Below, one piece after another: positions 52,623-61,851 of a stretch of DNA of 64,000 bases (position 1 is the first letter of the stretch; the number at the start of each line of letters is the position of its first letter). Location of the stretch: the NCBI GenBank assembly GCA_052116865.1, contig JBQKKG010000006.1, positions 62,001 to 126,000 of the forward strand. Reading direction: 5' to 3'. The notes under the pieces were generated by a model that made no database searches, was not told where the DNA came from, and worked only from the letters and a program-made list of their open reading frames with translations. Position numbers and translations under genes: made by a program. The DNA is from CAUPWF01 sp963515125 (lineage in GTDB: Bacteria > Bacillota > Clostridia > Lachnospirales > Lachnospiraceae).

Positions 52623-53285
52623 TTAATTAAAATTATATTTCGTTTTTACTAAAATTCGCCCGACACAAATGACAATAACGGCAGCAACAATTGCTTCAGG
52701 AATTCCATTAATACCTATGATAGATAAAATGAACTTATACACAGCATCAGATGCCACATTATTAACGGAAGCATAAGTGTCTTTGAAGAATACAAAAATC
52801 AGATTCATTACCAACAACGTATTAGTTAATGCACCAGCTAAGCCAGCTGCGCCAAGTGCAAACGTTGTATTAGTATTTGAACACTTGGTAACCTTAAGTA
52901 CAAATCGGTATACAAAAAACGGAATAACACCCACCAAAATACGGGGAATCATACAGATAATAATACTACCGATGCCTCCATGAATTTCTCCCAAAGAATA
53001 AAATGGTGAGAATACAAATGAGGTTACAGTCGGATTCATGGTATTATTAATCAAACTGGTTAATCCGAACACACCACCCAAAATAGCTCCTTTTTTGGGA
53101 CCTAACATCAACGATCCAATTATCACAGGGATGTGGATAATCGTTGCTCTAGTAAAGCCCAACGGAATGTAGCCTAAGAACGGTGTAAAGGCAAGAATTA
53201 CAATGATAGCACTAAAAAGTGCAACCTGTACCATGCCAAGGGTCTTTGCGTGTGAACTAGCGTCACGTGTTACTTCATTATTCAT
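52623..53285 (-). CDS. panT: ECF transporter S component, pantothenate-type (PanT-like)
   Basis: A 220-residue membrane protein with about six hydrophobic segments and the ECF S-component opening KTLGMVQVALFSAIIVILAF followed by TPFLGYIPLGF. It captures a vitamin for the shared EcfAT energy module. The gene faces coaBC, which uses pantothenate products, so pantothenate is the likely substrate, as found for PanT in other Firmicutes. ATG 53285 has AAGGAGG upstream; the longer in-frame reading to 53348 would run into the repeat element and is rejected. Confidence 0.8.
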   Translation of the reverse strand: MNNEVTRDASSHAKTLGMVQVALFSAIIVILAFTPFLGYIPLGFTRATIIHIPVIIGSLMLGPKKGAILGGVFGLTSLINNTMNPTVTSFVFSPFYSLGEIHGGIGSIIICMIPRILVGVIPFFVYRFVLKVTKCSNTNTTFALGAAGLAGALTNTLLVMNLIFVFFKDTYASVNNVASDAVYKFILSIIGINGIPEAIVAAVIVICVGRILVKTKYNFN

Positions 53286-53347
53286 TTTTTTCCTCCTTGT
53301 TATCATTCTCTTACGAGATACAATACAATTACTGAATAAGTATACCA

Positions 53348-53435
53348 CCCATTGGGGACGTAGTAAAGTGAGAATTGCTACGCCCCCAATTTGAAATTGG
53401 TGTGCCCCTTTTTGAAATTGGTGTGCCCCAAATGG
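53348..53435. repeat. MITE/REP-like element with internal direct repeats
   Basis: The ends CCCATTGGGG and CCCCAAATGG are imperfect inverted copies. Inside is a stem of 13 bases with one mismatch (ATTGGGGACGTAG and CTACGCCCCCAAT) and two exact direct copies of TTGAAATTGGTGTGCCCC at 53391 and 53412. It sits between panT and coaBC and has no coding potential. Confidence 0.7.
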
Positions 53436-53483
53436 AGTTGTATGTTATAATATAATATTATGTGAAATAAGTGAGGTGCTTTT

Positions 53484-54674
53484 ATGCTGAATAATAAAAC
53501 GGTTATCATTGGGGTTTCTGGTGGGATTGCAGCTTATAAGGCTGCTGGATTAACGAGTATGTTGGTAAAGATGGGTGCAGATGTGCATGTGATTATGACG
53601 GAGCATGCGACGAATTTTATTCATCCAATTACATTTGAGACATTGACGAATAATAGGTGCATTGTGGATACGTTTGATCGTAATTTTCAGCACAATGTGG
53701 AGCACGTTGCGTTGGCTAAGAAGACGGATGTATTTATGGTTGCTCCGGCCACAGCTAATGTGATTGCAAAGCTGGCGTATGGTTTGGCGGATGATATGTT
53801 GACGACGACTTTTTTGGCTTGCAAATGTCCGAAAATCGTTGTACCGGCTATGAATACCAATATGTATGAGAATCCAATTTTGCAGGAAAATTTAAAGAAA
53901 CTGGAGGCTTATGATATAGAGGTGGTGAAGCCAGCAGTGGGATACTTGGCTTGCGGAGATGTTGGAGCTGGGAAGATGCCAGAACCGGAGGTGCTGATAC
54001 AACATCTGTTAAGAGAATTGTCTTATCCAAAAGATATGAGGGGGATGCGTGTGTTGGTGACTGCAGGTCCCACACAGGAAGCATTGGATCCAGTGCGTTA
54101 TATTACCAATCACTCTACAGGGAAAATGGGGTATGCACTTGCTAAGATATGTATGCTTCGAGGTGCAGACGTGACATTGGTTACGGGTCCAACAAACCTG
54201 GCAAAGCCGTTGTTCGTTGATATAAAGCCAATTAGAACAGCGAAGGAAATGTTCCAAGTAGTAACGGAGTTTAGTGATCGGCAAGATATCATTATTAAGG
54301 CAGCAGCAGTGGCTGATTATAGACCAGTTGAAATTAGTGAGCATAAAGTCAAAAAAGCAGATGAACATTTGACTTTGGCGTTAGAGCGTACGGATGATAT
54401 CTTGAAATATCTAGGAGAGCATAAAGGAGAAGGCCAATTCTTATGTGGATTTTCTATGGAAACACAAGATATGATTGAGAATTCGAGGGCGAAATTAACA
54501 AAGAAGAAATTAGATATGATTGTTGCAAATAATTTAAAAGATAGTGGAGCGGGATTTGGAACAGATACGAATGTAGTTACGTTAATTACCAAAGATACGG
54601 AGAAGACACTTGATCTTATGAGCAAGGAAAAGGTGGCCGAAAAGATTATTGATACAATACTAGAACTGAGATAA
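53484..54674 (+). CDS. coaBC: Bifunctional phosphopantothenoylcysteine synthetase/decarboxylase
   Basis: Catalyses two steps of coenzyme A synthesis. The 396-residue protein has the flavin-dependent CoaC half (1-180) with VSGGIAAYKAAGL, catalytic His in NVEHVALAKK and VPAMNTNMYENP, and the CoaB half (about 185-396) with VLVTAGPTQEALDPVRYI, TNHSTGKMGYALA and AVADYRP followed by KVKK. The start has GTGAGGTG upstream. It is transcribed away from panT, and its own terminator follows. A TATAAT-like box lies at 53448. Confidence 0.96.
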   Translation: MLNNKTVIIGVSGGIAAYKAAGLTSMLVKMGADVHVIMTEHATNFIHPITFETLTNNRCIVDTFDRNFQHNVEHVALAKKTDVFMVAPATANVIAKLAYGLADDMLTTTFLACKCPKIVVPAMNTNMYENPILQENLKKLEAYDIEVVKPAVGYLACGDVGAGKMPEPEVLIQHLLRELSYPKDMRGMRVLVTAGPTQEALDPVRYITNHSTGKMGYALAKICMLRGADVTLVTGPTNLAKPLFVDIKPIRTAKEMFQVVTEFSDRQDIIIKAAAVADYRPVEISEHKVKKADEHLTLALERTDDILKYLGEHKGEGQFLCGFSMETQDMIENSRAKLTKKKLDMIVANNLKDSGAGFGTDTNVVTLITKDTEKTLDLMSKEKVAEKIIDTILELR

Positions 54675-54681
54675 GAAGAAT

Positions 54682-54720
54682 ATAAAAAGGAGCGAAGGGA
54701 AAACCTTCGCTCCTTTTTAT
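54682..54720. terminator. Strong bidirectional terminator after coaBC
   Basis: A perfect 17-pair stem (54682-54698 and 54704-54720) with a GAAAA loop contains AAAAAGG and CCTTTTT runs on either arm. Confidence 0.92.
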
Positions 54721-54733
54721 AAGGAATTAATCG

Positions 54734-54760
54734 AAGAAGGTAGCTGGCGACTACCTTCTT
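54734..54760. terminator. Second hairpin, GAAGGTAG type
   Basis: AAGAAGGTAG and CTACCTTCTT pair perfectly around a 7-base loop. It may terminate the minus-strand permease operon that ends at 54820. Confidence 0.6.
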
Positions 54761-54819
54761 TCTAACTAGTATCTATTTTTACGCCTCGGAGGAAGCTAAA
54801 ATAGCGAAAATGTTATAGT

Positions 54820-55881
54820 TTATATTTCCAATTGCACAACAGAAGAATCATTTGTCTTCATAGAAGGAACTTCCATGCATACATTTGTTTTTACGGCTTT
54901 TTTCTTAAATACAATACTGCCAACGAACCCAGCTAAACTACCACCTAAGACAGCAAAGAACAATGCCCCTACAACAGAAAGAGGAGAGTTAAATGCGAAA
55001 GGTGCTAACAACCCTGGAATAGGTGAGGCTGTACCAGGAGCATTATTTATGATACCAAAAATTGCCGCTGAGATACCTGCTAGTCCGCCACCAAAAAAAT
55101 TGGAACAATAAATAGGTATAGGATTGGAAGTAATAATGTCAGCCTGTGTCAAAGGTTCTAGCATAACGGCCATGACATTACTTTTGTCACCTAGTTTTAA
55201 CCGATGGAAAATAAGTCCGTTTGTAAAGGAACCGCCTACACATGCAATAGATGCAATCCCCATGGCTAAGCCTTGTAGACCTAACATTGCAGTTAGTGCC
55301 ATAGAGCTCAATGGAGAAGTACAAATCATCTTCATAATACCGCCCAATAAGAATCCCATTACAAGTGGAGATTGTTCAGCAGCAGCAGCGATGGTTCCAC
55401 CAATAGTGCTTAATGTTGCATTTACAGCAGGGTTAACAAGTATTACAATAATTCGTGCAAGAGGTGCAATGAGTAACGCCCCAAGAATAATATTGAGTCC
55501 CTGAGGAAGCTTATGCTCAATAATTGGAGATACAAGACCAATGATATAGCCGGCAATAAAGCCAGGTAGAATTCCATATCCACCCACAGCAACTCCGGCT
55601 ACGACTGCTAACACAGGATTTGCTCCCATACTGATAGGAACCATAATAGCAGCGGCCACACCCCCCATGCTTCCAGAGGTAGCACCTAATTCTTTGAAAA
55701 ATGAAAGACCTATTAAGTCTCCGGTAATATACTTATGAACTGCTTCCACTAGAAAGGTAGCGATAGCAGCATTTGCCATGCCAGACATAGCATCTTGCCC
55801 TTTGGGCATTTTTAAACTGAATAGTGAAAATCCGGCCAATGTTAATAATAGTAATCCTATTCCTGAAACAATTGTCATCAT
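54820..55881 (-). CDS. EIIC-like membrane permease under two-component control
   Basis: A 353-residue membrane protein with about nine hydrophobic segments, related to the PTS_EIIC_2 family and to the protein encoded at 35964: EQSPLVMGFLLGGIMKMICT followed by PLSSMALTAMLGLQG matches EQQPLLMGIIVSVLMG of the other. No EIIA or EIIB domain is attached. It is the last gene of an operon with a histidine kinase and a YcbB-type regulator, 101 bases after the latter. GAGGTG precedes the ATG. The cargo is unknown; an amino acid such as glutamine is one guess from the regulator type. Confidence 0.72.
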   Translation of the reverse strand: MMTIVSGIGLLLLTLAGFSLFSLKMPKGQDAMSGMANAAIATFLVEAVHKYITGDLIGLSFFKELGATSGSMGGVAAAIMVPISMGANPVLAVVAGVAVGGYGILPGFIAGYIIGLVSPIIEHKLPQGLNIILGALLIAPLARIIVILVNPAVNATLSTIGGTIAAAAEQSPLVMGFLLGGIMKMICTSPLSSMALTAMLGLQGLAMGIASIACVGGSFTNGLIFHRLKLGDKSNVMAVMLEPLTQADIITSNPIPIYCSNFFGGGLAGISAAIFGIINNAPGTASPIPGLLAPFAFNSPLSVVGALFFAVLGGSLAGFVGSIVFKKKAVKTNVCMEVPSMKTNDSSVVQLEI

Positions 55882-55982
55882 AATTTGTTCACCTCATATT
55901 TATTTGATTTATTAAGTTATATTAAAGATAAATATAAGGTTTCAAAATGCTACAAAAAGTTTCAGAACTAAGAAAAAAATTG

Positions 55983-56837
55983 TTAGTTTTTACTAAAAGC
56001 CACTAAGGAATTTAGGAAGTTTTTTATTTTCACATTACCATGGCGCTCACTTTTCCCACGAATATAGTCCATTTCCTTTTTAACTTGTTCAAAATTATAA
56101 AGAGAACTAGCGTATTCAATAAAGGTGTCGTTGGAATAATCTTCGATTCCAAGATTGGCAAGATTGACCATGCCGGTTATGGCTGCTCGGCGAATGCGCT
56201 GTTCCACTGATTTTGGAGAATCACTAAATTTACTACATAATTCATTTAAAGTAGAGTCGCCAACGTGCTCTTCATGGCAGATCAGATAATCAACTAGAGA
56301 AACAATATCTTTGCTTCCGTGGTCACCCAATATCCCAAGTCTTTGTAGAATCGATTTTAATTTTACAATATGGCGTGGCTGTGTTTGGTTTTTCTCAGCA
56401 GAAGAGGAAGCTGGAGGAACCCCTAACTCCGTTTCGAAGATGGTTTGCATCTTAGTTAAGGTACGATTCATAGAGACACTTTGCATGACATGATTTAGAA
56501 CGGTAACAACCTCTATGCTGTTAATCGGTTTTTGTATGAAAAATTCAATGCCGCTCTCATAGGCACTTGCAATCATATCTTTCGAAGATACTTGCGATAA
56601 CATAATGAATGAAGTATGCGGTTGAATTAATTTTGCCTTTTTTACAAAAGTAATTCCATCCATTTCAGGCATTAACAAATCGACGATTACAATATCTGGA
56701 TTACATAATTTTAAATCAGAAAATGCATCTTCCCCATTATCACTGGTTCCGCACACGTGTCCAAGTTGACGATCCTCTATAATCATTTTTAAGATAGTTA
56801 ATACATTTTTATCGTCATCAATGAGATATAGTTTCAT
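55983..56837 (-). CDS. GlnL/YcbB-like response regulator
   Basis: A 284-residue regulator with a receiver domain (1-120; Asp8, phospho-acceptor in VIVDLLMPEMDG, Lys in FIQKPI) and a C-terminal YcbB-type DNA-binding domain (about 155-280, YLICHEEHVGDSTLNELCSK, SVEQRIRRAAITGM). In Bacillus the GlnL protein of this family controls glutamine use. It overlaps the kinase gene by 20 bases. The permease gene downstream is its likely target. Confidence 0.85.
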   Translation of the reverse strand: MKLYLIDDDKNVLTILKMIIEDRQLGHVCGTSDNGEDAFSDLKLCNPDIVIVDLLMPEMDGITFVKKAKLIQPHTSFIMLSQVSSKDMIASAYESGIEFFIQKPINSIEVVTVLNHVMQSVSMNRTLTKMQTIFETELGVPPASSSAEKNQTQPRHIVKLKSILQRLGILGDHGSKDIVSLVDYLICHEEHVGDSTLNELCSKFSDSPKSVEQRIRRAAITGMVNLANLGIEDYSNDTFIEYASSLYNFEQVKKEMDYIRGKSERHGNVKIKNFLNSLVAFSKN

Positions 56838-58125
56838 TGTGTGAGTCCTCCAATTCCGTTTTTAATAGTTGTATGTAAAAAGTGGTTTGTCCTTGTTTTG
56901 ATTCCGCCCATACACGTCCGTGAAATTCTCTTTCGATAATGTCTTTCACCAGATTAAGCCCAAGCCCTCTATTAACCTCTCCTGTAGTATAATTAATCTT
57001 CGTAGAGAATCCAGGAGAAAAAATATGGATCATCGTATCTTCAGGAATTCCTTTCCCAAAATCTGTTACTGAAAATTGATATGTATCTACTAAGGTTTCT
57101 TGTTGTATCACAAGCCTAATAGGTTCAGTTATGCTGGCCTCTAATGCATTGGTAAATAAGTTGTTAAAAACAGACATTAAAGAATATTGCTTGGTGGTAT
57201 AAATATTTTTGTCACATTGTATTTCAATCACGAGATGCTTTCCTAAAGTTTTAGCCTCCCGTAGATGTACATCCTCCAAAACCCCAAGCATTTCATGCAA
57301 ATACATGCCTTCATCTCTAAGGTCTTCATTTAAAGCCTCTGAAATTCCACGCATAATTAACATGTATTCTTTTTTGATTTCATGAATATCCTTTGCAACA
57401 CTAAGGGCTGATTTAGACAAAGACTCATCAACCTGTTGGGTTTTCATTTCATCAAATAATTGGTAAGATGTATGCATAGTATGTTCAATTAGAGTCGTAT
57501 TTTTTTGCATCCACAGGACTTCACTTTTTAGCCTGGAGATTAACAATAAAAGCATTTTATAACGTTCAGCGTGCTCTTTATTAATAAGTGCAAATCCATA
57601 AGAGTCTATAGCTGTGATAATAGACCAGATTAAAATGGTACGTATGAATGCAACGAGTAAAATACTAAACTGCGTTTTGAACGTAAAAGCATCGAAGTGT
57701 AAACGATACAATAATTCCACTAGATTCGCACAATAATCCATAATAAGAAGTGGAATAAAAGCTCGGTTCTTATCAAGCGTTGAGTGTTTGTATCTATAAT
57801 AAGTAAAAAGTAAACAACCGTAAGTGATATAAAAGAGAACCTCAGGAAAACTATTTTGAAAAATATGAACAGTATTTCCAAGTTGTAGCCAGCTTAAAAA
57901 AGAACGAGACAAGATTACCCCGACTCCAGATAAGAAAGTCACTTTTAGGATTGGAAAATCATCTGAGAGAAAGAGCAACACTGGAAATAAAAAGATACCA
58001 ATTGATATTCTAAAATCTGTTACAAATAGATTAATATTCACCTGTGCTAAAAAGATTACGGCTAAGCTAAATAAAGAGGCCCGTTTCCATTTAGAAAAAA
58101 ATCGTTCATATAAAGATGTAAGCAT
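56818..58125 (-). CDS. GlnK-like membrane histidine kinase
   Basis: A 435-residue kinase with about six transmembrane segments (about 15-190), a coiled linker, and a C-terminal ATPase domain with NNLFTNALEAS, DFGKGIPEDT and RGLGLNLVKDIIE. A classical HisKA helix with an H-box is hard to see, as in other kinases of the LytS/DcuS-like SPOB group; a histidine in the DIHEIKKEY segment is a candidate site. ATG 58125 is chosen for AAAAGGAG upstream; a longer in-frame start at 58188 lacks a site. It pairs with the YcbB-type regulator. Confidence 0.82.
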   Translation of the reverse strand: MLTSLYERFFSKWKRASLFSLAVIFLAQVNINLFVTDFRISIGIFLFPVLLFLSDDFPILKVTFLSGVGVILSRSFLSWLQLGNTVHIFQNSFPEVLFYITYGCLLFTYYRYKHSTLDKNRAFIPLLIMDYCANLVELLYRLHFDAFTFKTQFSILLVAFIRTILIWSIITAIDSYGFALINKEHAERYKMLLLLISRLKSEVLWMQKNTTLIEHTMHTSYQLFDEMKTQQVDESLSKSALSVAKDIHEIKKEYMLIMRGISEALNEDLRDEGMYLHEMLGVLEDVHLREAKTLGKHLVIEIQCDKNIYTTKQYSLMSVFNNLFTNALEASITEPIRLVIQQETLVDTYQFSVTDFGKGIPEDTMIHIFSPGFSTKINYTTGEVNRGLGLNLVKDIIEREFHGRVWAESKQGQTTFYIQLLKTELEDSHNETISH

Positions 58126-58250
58126 CTTGAATACTCCTTTTGAAAGAATGATATATATCATAGTAACATATAAAATCAAAGGATGCATACCTTAATGTAA
58201 ATTGTTAAAAATAAGATTATTAAATGCAAGAAAATTGTTCGTAAAATGCA

Positions 58251-58278
58251 TTGCAATTGTATTGGGAAGTGCTATAAT
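58251..58278 (+). promoter_or_regulatory. Promoter of the threonine/serine exporter operon
   Basis: TTGCAA (58251-58256), 16-base spacer, TATAAT (58273-58278), 67 bases before the ATG. Confidence 0.65.
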
Positions 58279-58344
58279 TAGGAGCATCCTTTTTGTATAA
58301 AGGAAAAGGCGTAAAAAAGAAGTAAGATATTTGGAGGGATATAG

Positions 58345-59142
58345 ATGGCAAAGCATGAAAACATAGATATGCATAAAGTGCTCGAATTTGCCTTAGAGGC
58401 GGGGCGCGTATTACTGAAAAATGGTGCAGAAATCTTCCGGGTTGAAGAAACAATCGCTCATATATGTAATCATTATGATATGGATACAGTAGATACATTT
58501 GTACTAAGTAATGGTATATTTATCACCGCTGAACGTGATAATGAAGAGGTATTTGCAAAAGTGAAGCACGTGCCTTTATCCGGGATTCACCTGGGGATTG
58601 TTACAGAAGTGAATGATTTGTCACGTGAAATCTGCGCAGGTAAAGTATCCTTAGAAGAAGCAGTTGAAAAGTTAAAGGTGATTGAGCAAATGCCACCAAA
58701 AAGGAGCTATTTTAGAGTCATAGCAGCTGGACTAGGAAGTGGTAGTTTTTGTTACCTATTAAAAGCAAGTTTATTAGAAAGTTGTGCAGCATTTGTGATT
58801 GGTATGCTTTTATATATGTTTGTGATTTTTGCTGAAAAGCACAAATTATCAAAAATCATTGTAAATATCGTTGGCGGAATCATTATAACAATTCTAGCAA
58901 TTGGAGCTTCGTATATTCCACTACCAGTTTCTGTAAGTGTAGATAAAATGATTGTGGGATCCATCATGCCCCTCGTACCAGGAGTGGCATTTACAAATGC
59001 GATTCGGGATATTGCAGATTGTGATTTTATCTCTGGAACAGTACGCATGATAGATGCATTGCTTGTATTTGTATACATAGCTATTGGAGTCGGCGTTGCG
59101 TTATCCATGTATGCAAATATTTTAGGAGGGCTCGGATCATGA
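58345..59142 (+). CDS. Threonine/serine exporter, ThrE N-terminal half
   Basis: A 265-residue membrane protein of the ThrE/DUF1212 family. The cytoplasmic N-terminal domain (about 1-115) contains EFALEAGRVLLKNGAEIFRV, and the C-terminal half has five transmembrane segments with IMPLVPGVAFTNAIRDIADC, followed by DFISG. In Corynebacterium a single long protein does the job; here it is split into two genes that overlap by four bases. GGAGGG precedes the ATG. Confidence 0.88.
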   Translation: MAKHENIDMHKVLEFALEAGRVLLKNGAEIFRVEETIAHICNHYDMDTVDTFVLSNGIFITAERDNEEVFAKVKHVPLSGIHLGIVTEVNDLSREICAGKVSLEEAVEKLKVIEQMPPKRSYFRVIAAGLGSGSFCYLLKASLLESCAAFVIGMLLYMFVIFAEKHKLSKIIVNIVGGIIITILAIGASYIPLPVSVSVDKMIVGSIMPLVPGVAFTNAIRDIADCDFISGTVRMIDALLVFVYIAIGVGVALSMYANILGGLGS

Positions 59143-59657
59143 TAGCAAATATTATTTTTCCATTTATAGGAACCCTGGCATTCTCCATTTTGTTCAATGT
59201 TCCGAAAAGATTTTACGTATGTTGTGGATTTACAGGAATGGCTGGTTGGTTAATGTACTGTGCAACTACTGGGATAACCTCAGCAACGGTAGGAACTTTT
59301 ATGGGAACTATAGTTGTAGGATTACTATCAAGGATATTGGCGGTGTGGAAGAAGTGTCCTATTACAGTGTTTTTGGTATCAGGCATTTTCCCATTGGTAC
59401 CTGGAGTGGGTGTGTATTCAACTGTCTATAATTTGGTATCTGGCAATTTAGGATTGTCAGCAGTAAAAGGTATGGAATCTTTGAAAATAGCATTTGCAAT
59501 TGTACTTGGAATTGTATTTGTAGTATCTATTCCAAAACGATGGTTTGTTGTAAATTATTGGAGAGAACGTTCTAGAAAGAGAAGAAAGTTAAAAGAAGAA
59601 TCAGAAAAAATGGTAGATGAAATAATAGAGGATAAAACAAAGAAAGAAACTAAATAA
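59139..59657 (+). CDS. Threonine/serine exporter, ThrE C-terminal half
   Basis: A 172-residue membrane protein of the ThrE_2/DUF3815 family with four to five transmembrane segments and the block FLVSGIFPLVPGVGVYSTVY, which echoes the PLVPGV motif of its partner. It ends in a highly charged cytoplasmic tail (RERSRKRRKLKEESEK). The ATG overlaps the stop codon of the preceding gene, and AGGAGGGC lies upstream. The two halves presumably form one exporter. Confidence 0.88.
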   Translation: MIANIIFPFIGTLAFSILFNVPKRFYVCCGFTGMAGWLMYCATTGITSATVGTFMGTIVVGLLSRILAVWKKCPITVFLVSGIFPLVPGVGVYSTVYNLVSGNLGLSAVKGMESLKIAFAIVLGIVFVVSIPKRWFVVNYWRERSRKRRKLKEESEKMVDEIIEDKTKKETK

Positions 59658-59689
59658 TTAAAAAAGAAATTATTATTGGTTAAAGGATT

Positions 59690-59721
59690 GAGATTGGTAG
59701 AATATCTACCAATCTTTTTTG
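59690..59721 (+). terminator. Rho-independent terminator of the thrE operon
   Basis: AGATTGGTAG and CTACCAATCT pair perfectly around AATAT, followed by TTTTT. Confidence 0.9.
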
Positions 59722-59866
59722 CATTACAAGATATCAATATAAAAGTGTTTGATACTATTTATCAATAGGAAAGATCAAAATGACTAAAAGTCAAAAAAGG
59801 GTGAAAAGAAGTACGTAATATGATATTATGAGCATGCGGGAAAATACAAAAGATAGGAGAAAGGTT

Positions 59867-61837
59867 ATGAAAAGCATTAAAGCAAAAATTATGACGATTA
59901 TGATAGGAGTAATAGTGCTATTATGTATCGCTTTGGGAGGCTTGGGATGTTTTCTGAATTTTAAGGCATCGGAGGATGTACTAGAAGAGACAATGAAGGA
60001 AACGGTTCAGGTCAGTGCAGAAAGGATTCATTACGAGATAGCGACATATATGAATATCGTATATGAAACAGGAAGCATTGCACGTTTAGCAAGTCCAGAC
60101 AATACAGTGGCACAAAAAGAAGCTATTATTAATCAAAGAGCAGAGACCCATAAATTTCTTCGCGGCAACATTGTGGATAAGAATGGAATCGGTTTACTCG
60201 ATGGAGAGGATTATTCTTCGTATAATTTTTTTAAACAATCTATGAAAGGGAGTCCATGTGTATCAGAGCCATTGAAAAGTCAGGTGACGGAAGAACTGAC
60301 CATCTATATTTCAGCACCCCTTTGGGAAAATGGTATACCTAATACAAAAGTGGTAGGAGTCATATATTTTGTACCGAAAGAGACATTTTTAAATGATATT
60401 GTAGATAGTATTAATATAGGTAAAAAGGGTGATACCTATATCATCAATAAAGAAGGAACGACCATTGCCAATAAAGATATGTCACTTGTTTGTGTTGAAA
60501 ATACACAAGAACAAGTAAAGGAGAATAAATCTTTAGCTAGGATTGCTGCATTAGAGAGGAAAATGATGGATGGCAAAAGTGGTTGTGGGTACTATGAAAT
60601 AGATGGGGTTGAAAAAATTTTAGCATATGCTCCGATCCCACAAGGAAATGGCTTAAGTGTAGGTATCAGTGCGGTACGAAATGAATTTGTTGGTGGAGCT
60701 ATTCGGTCAGTATATTATACATTGGGAATAACAGTGCTTTTCTGTATGATAGGAGTTCTGATTGCAATTAAATTTGCAAATGGAATTGCACGTCCAATTA
60801 AAGCGTGTAGTGAAAGAATGTTATTATTAGCGGAAGGAGATTTACAGTCTGAAGTACCAGAAACAATATCAAAGGACGAGACTGGTGTTCTTACAGATAA
60901 CATTCGAATTCTTGTAGAAGAATTGAAGGATTCTATTGGTGATGTATCTTACCATTTAAATGCAATGGGCAATGGAAATTTTGCTTGCTTCATTAAAAAA
61001 GAGTATAAAGGAGACTTTGCAGCACTAAAGAAATCAATGATTATGATTAAGAAATCTTTAAATGAAGTAATTACTCAAATTGTACAAGGATCAGAACAAG
61101 TAGCAAGCGGATCAGAACAAGTATCAAGCGGAGCACAAGCATTATCACAGGGAGCAACAGAACAAGCAAGTTCTATTGAGGAATTATCAGCTACTATTAA
61201 TGAAATAGCAGGGCAGGTCAATCAAAATGCTGAATATGCTAGTAAAGCAAGTGAATTAGCAAATGCTACTGGACAAGAGGTACAAGTAAGTGATAAAAAA
61301 ATGATAGAATTAATGAATGCTATGGAAGATATTAACACAAAGTCTGGAGAAATAAGCAAAATTATCAAATCCATTGAAGATATAGCGTTCCAAACAAATA
61401 TACTTGCCTTGAATGCGGCTGTAGAAGCTGCGCGTGCAGGGGAGGCGGGAGCTGGGTTTGCTGTTGTAGCTGATGAAGTACGCAATTTGGCAGAAAAAAG
61501 TGCAGAGGCGGCAAAAAATACTACAGCATTGATTGAGACTTCTTTACAAGCGGTAGCACACGGAACAGAGCTGGCGGATACAACGGTAACGAGTATGGAA
61601 TCTATGGTAGAATCGGCCCACAATGTGGTAGAAATGATCGATAAAATATCATTCGCATCCCAAACGCAAGCAGAGTCGATTGCCCAAATAACTATGGGCA
61701 TCGATCAAATTGCGAGTGTAGTACAGACAAACTCTGCAACGGCAGAAGAAAGCGCCGCGGCAAGTGAAGAGTTATCGAGTCAGGCGCAGTTGCAAAAGGA
61801 ACTAATGGAAAGATTCGAACTTCCAAAAGAATGGTAG
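59867..61837 (+). CDS. Methyl-accepting chemotaxis protein
   Basis: A 656-residue chemoreceptor. A transmembrane helix (about 6-28) is followed by an external dCache-like sensor (about 32-275), a second helix (about 285-305), HAMP (about 305-360) and a long cytoplasmic signalling domain with the hairpin tip ISKIIKSIEDIAFQTNILAL, then NAAVEAARAGEAGAGFAVVA. ATG 59867 is used because AGGAGAAAGG lies upstream; an in-frame ATG at 59828 has no site. It is a single gene with no chemotaxis or flagellar genes nearby. The ligand is unknown. Confidence 0.93.
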   Translation: MKSIKAKIMTIMIGVIVLLCIALGGLGCFLNFKASEDVLEETMKETVQVSAERIHYEIATYMNIVYETGSIARLASPDNTVAQKEAIINQRAETHKFLRGNIVDKNGIGLLDGEDYSSYNFFKQSMKGSPCVSEPLKSQVTEELTIYISAPLWENGIPNTKVVGVIYFVPKETFLNDIVDSINIGKKGDTYIINKEGTTIANKDMSLVCVENTQEQVKENKSLARIAALERKMMDGKSGCGYYEIDGVEKILAYAPIPQGNGLSVGISAVRNEFVGGAIRSVYYTLGITVLFCMIGVLIAIKFANGIARPIKACSERMLLLAEGDLQSEVPETISKDETGVLTDNIRILVEELKDSIGDVSYHLNAMGNGNFACFIKKEYKGDFAALKKSMIMIKKSLNEVITQIVQGSEQVASGSEQVSSGAQALSQGATEQASSIEELSATINEIAGQVNQNAEYASKASELANATGQEVQVSDKKMIELMNAMEDINTKSGEISKIIKSIEDIAFQTNILALNAAVEAARAGEAGAGFAVVADEVRNLAEKSAEAAKNTTALIETSLQAVAHGTELADTTVTSMESMVESAHNVVEMIDKISFASQTQAESIAQITMGIDQIASVVQTNSATAEESAAASEELSSQAQLQKELMERFELPKEW

Positions 61838-61851
61838 AAAAAGGTTCATGC

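Noticed and set aside
53286..53348. 21-residue N-terminal extension of the PanT-like protein
   Set aside because: It enters the repeat element and lacks a site; ATG 53285 has AAGGAGG.
61081..61150. Nucleotide repeats in the chemoreceptor gene
   Set aside because: They encode the usual GSEQV/SGAQALSQG helix repeats of the chemoreceptor family.
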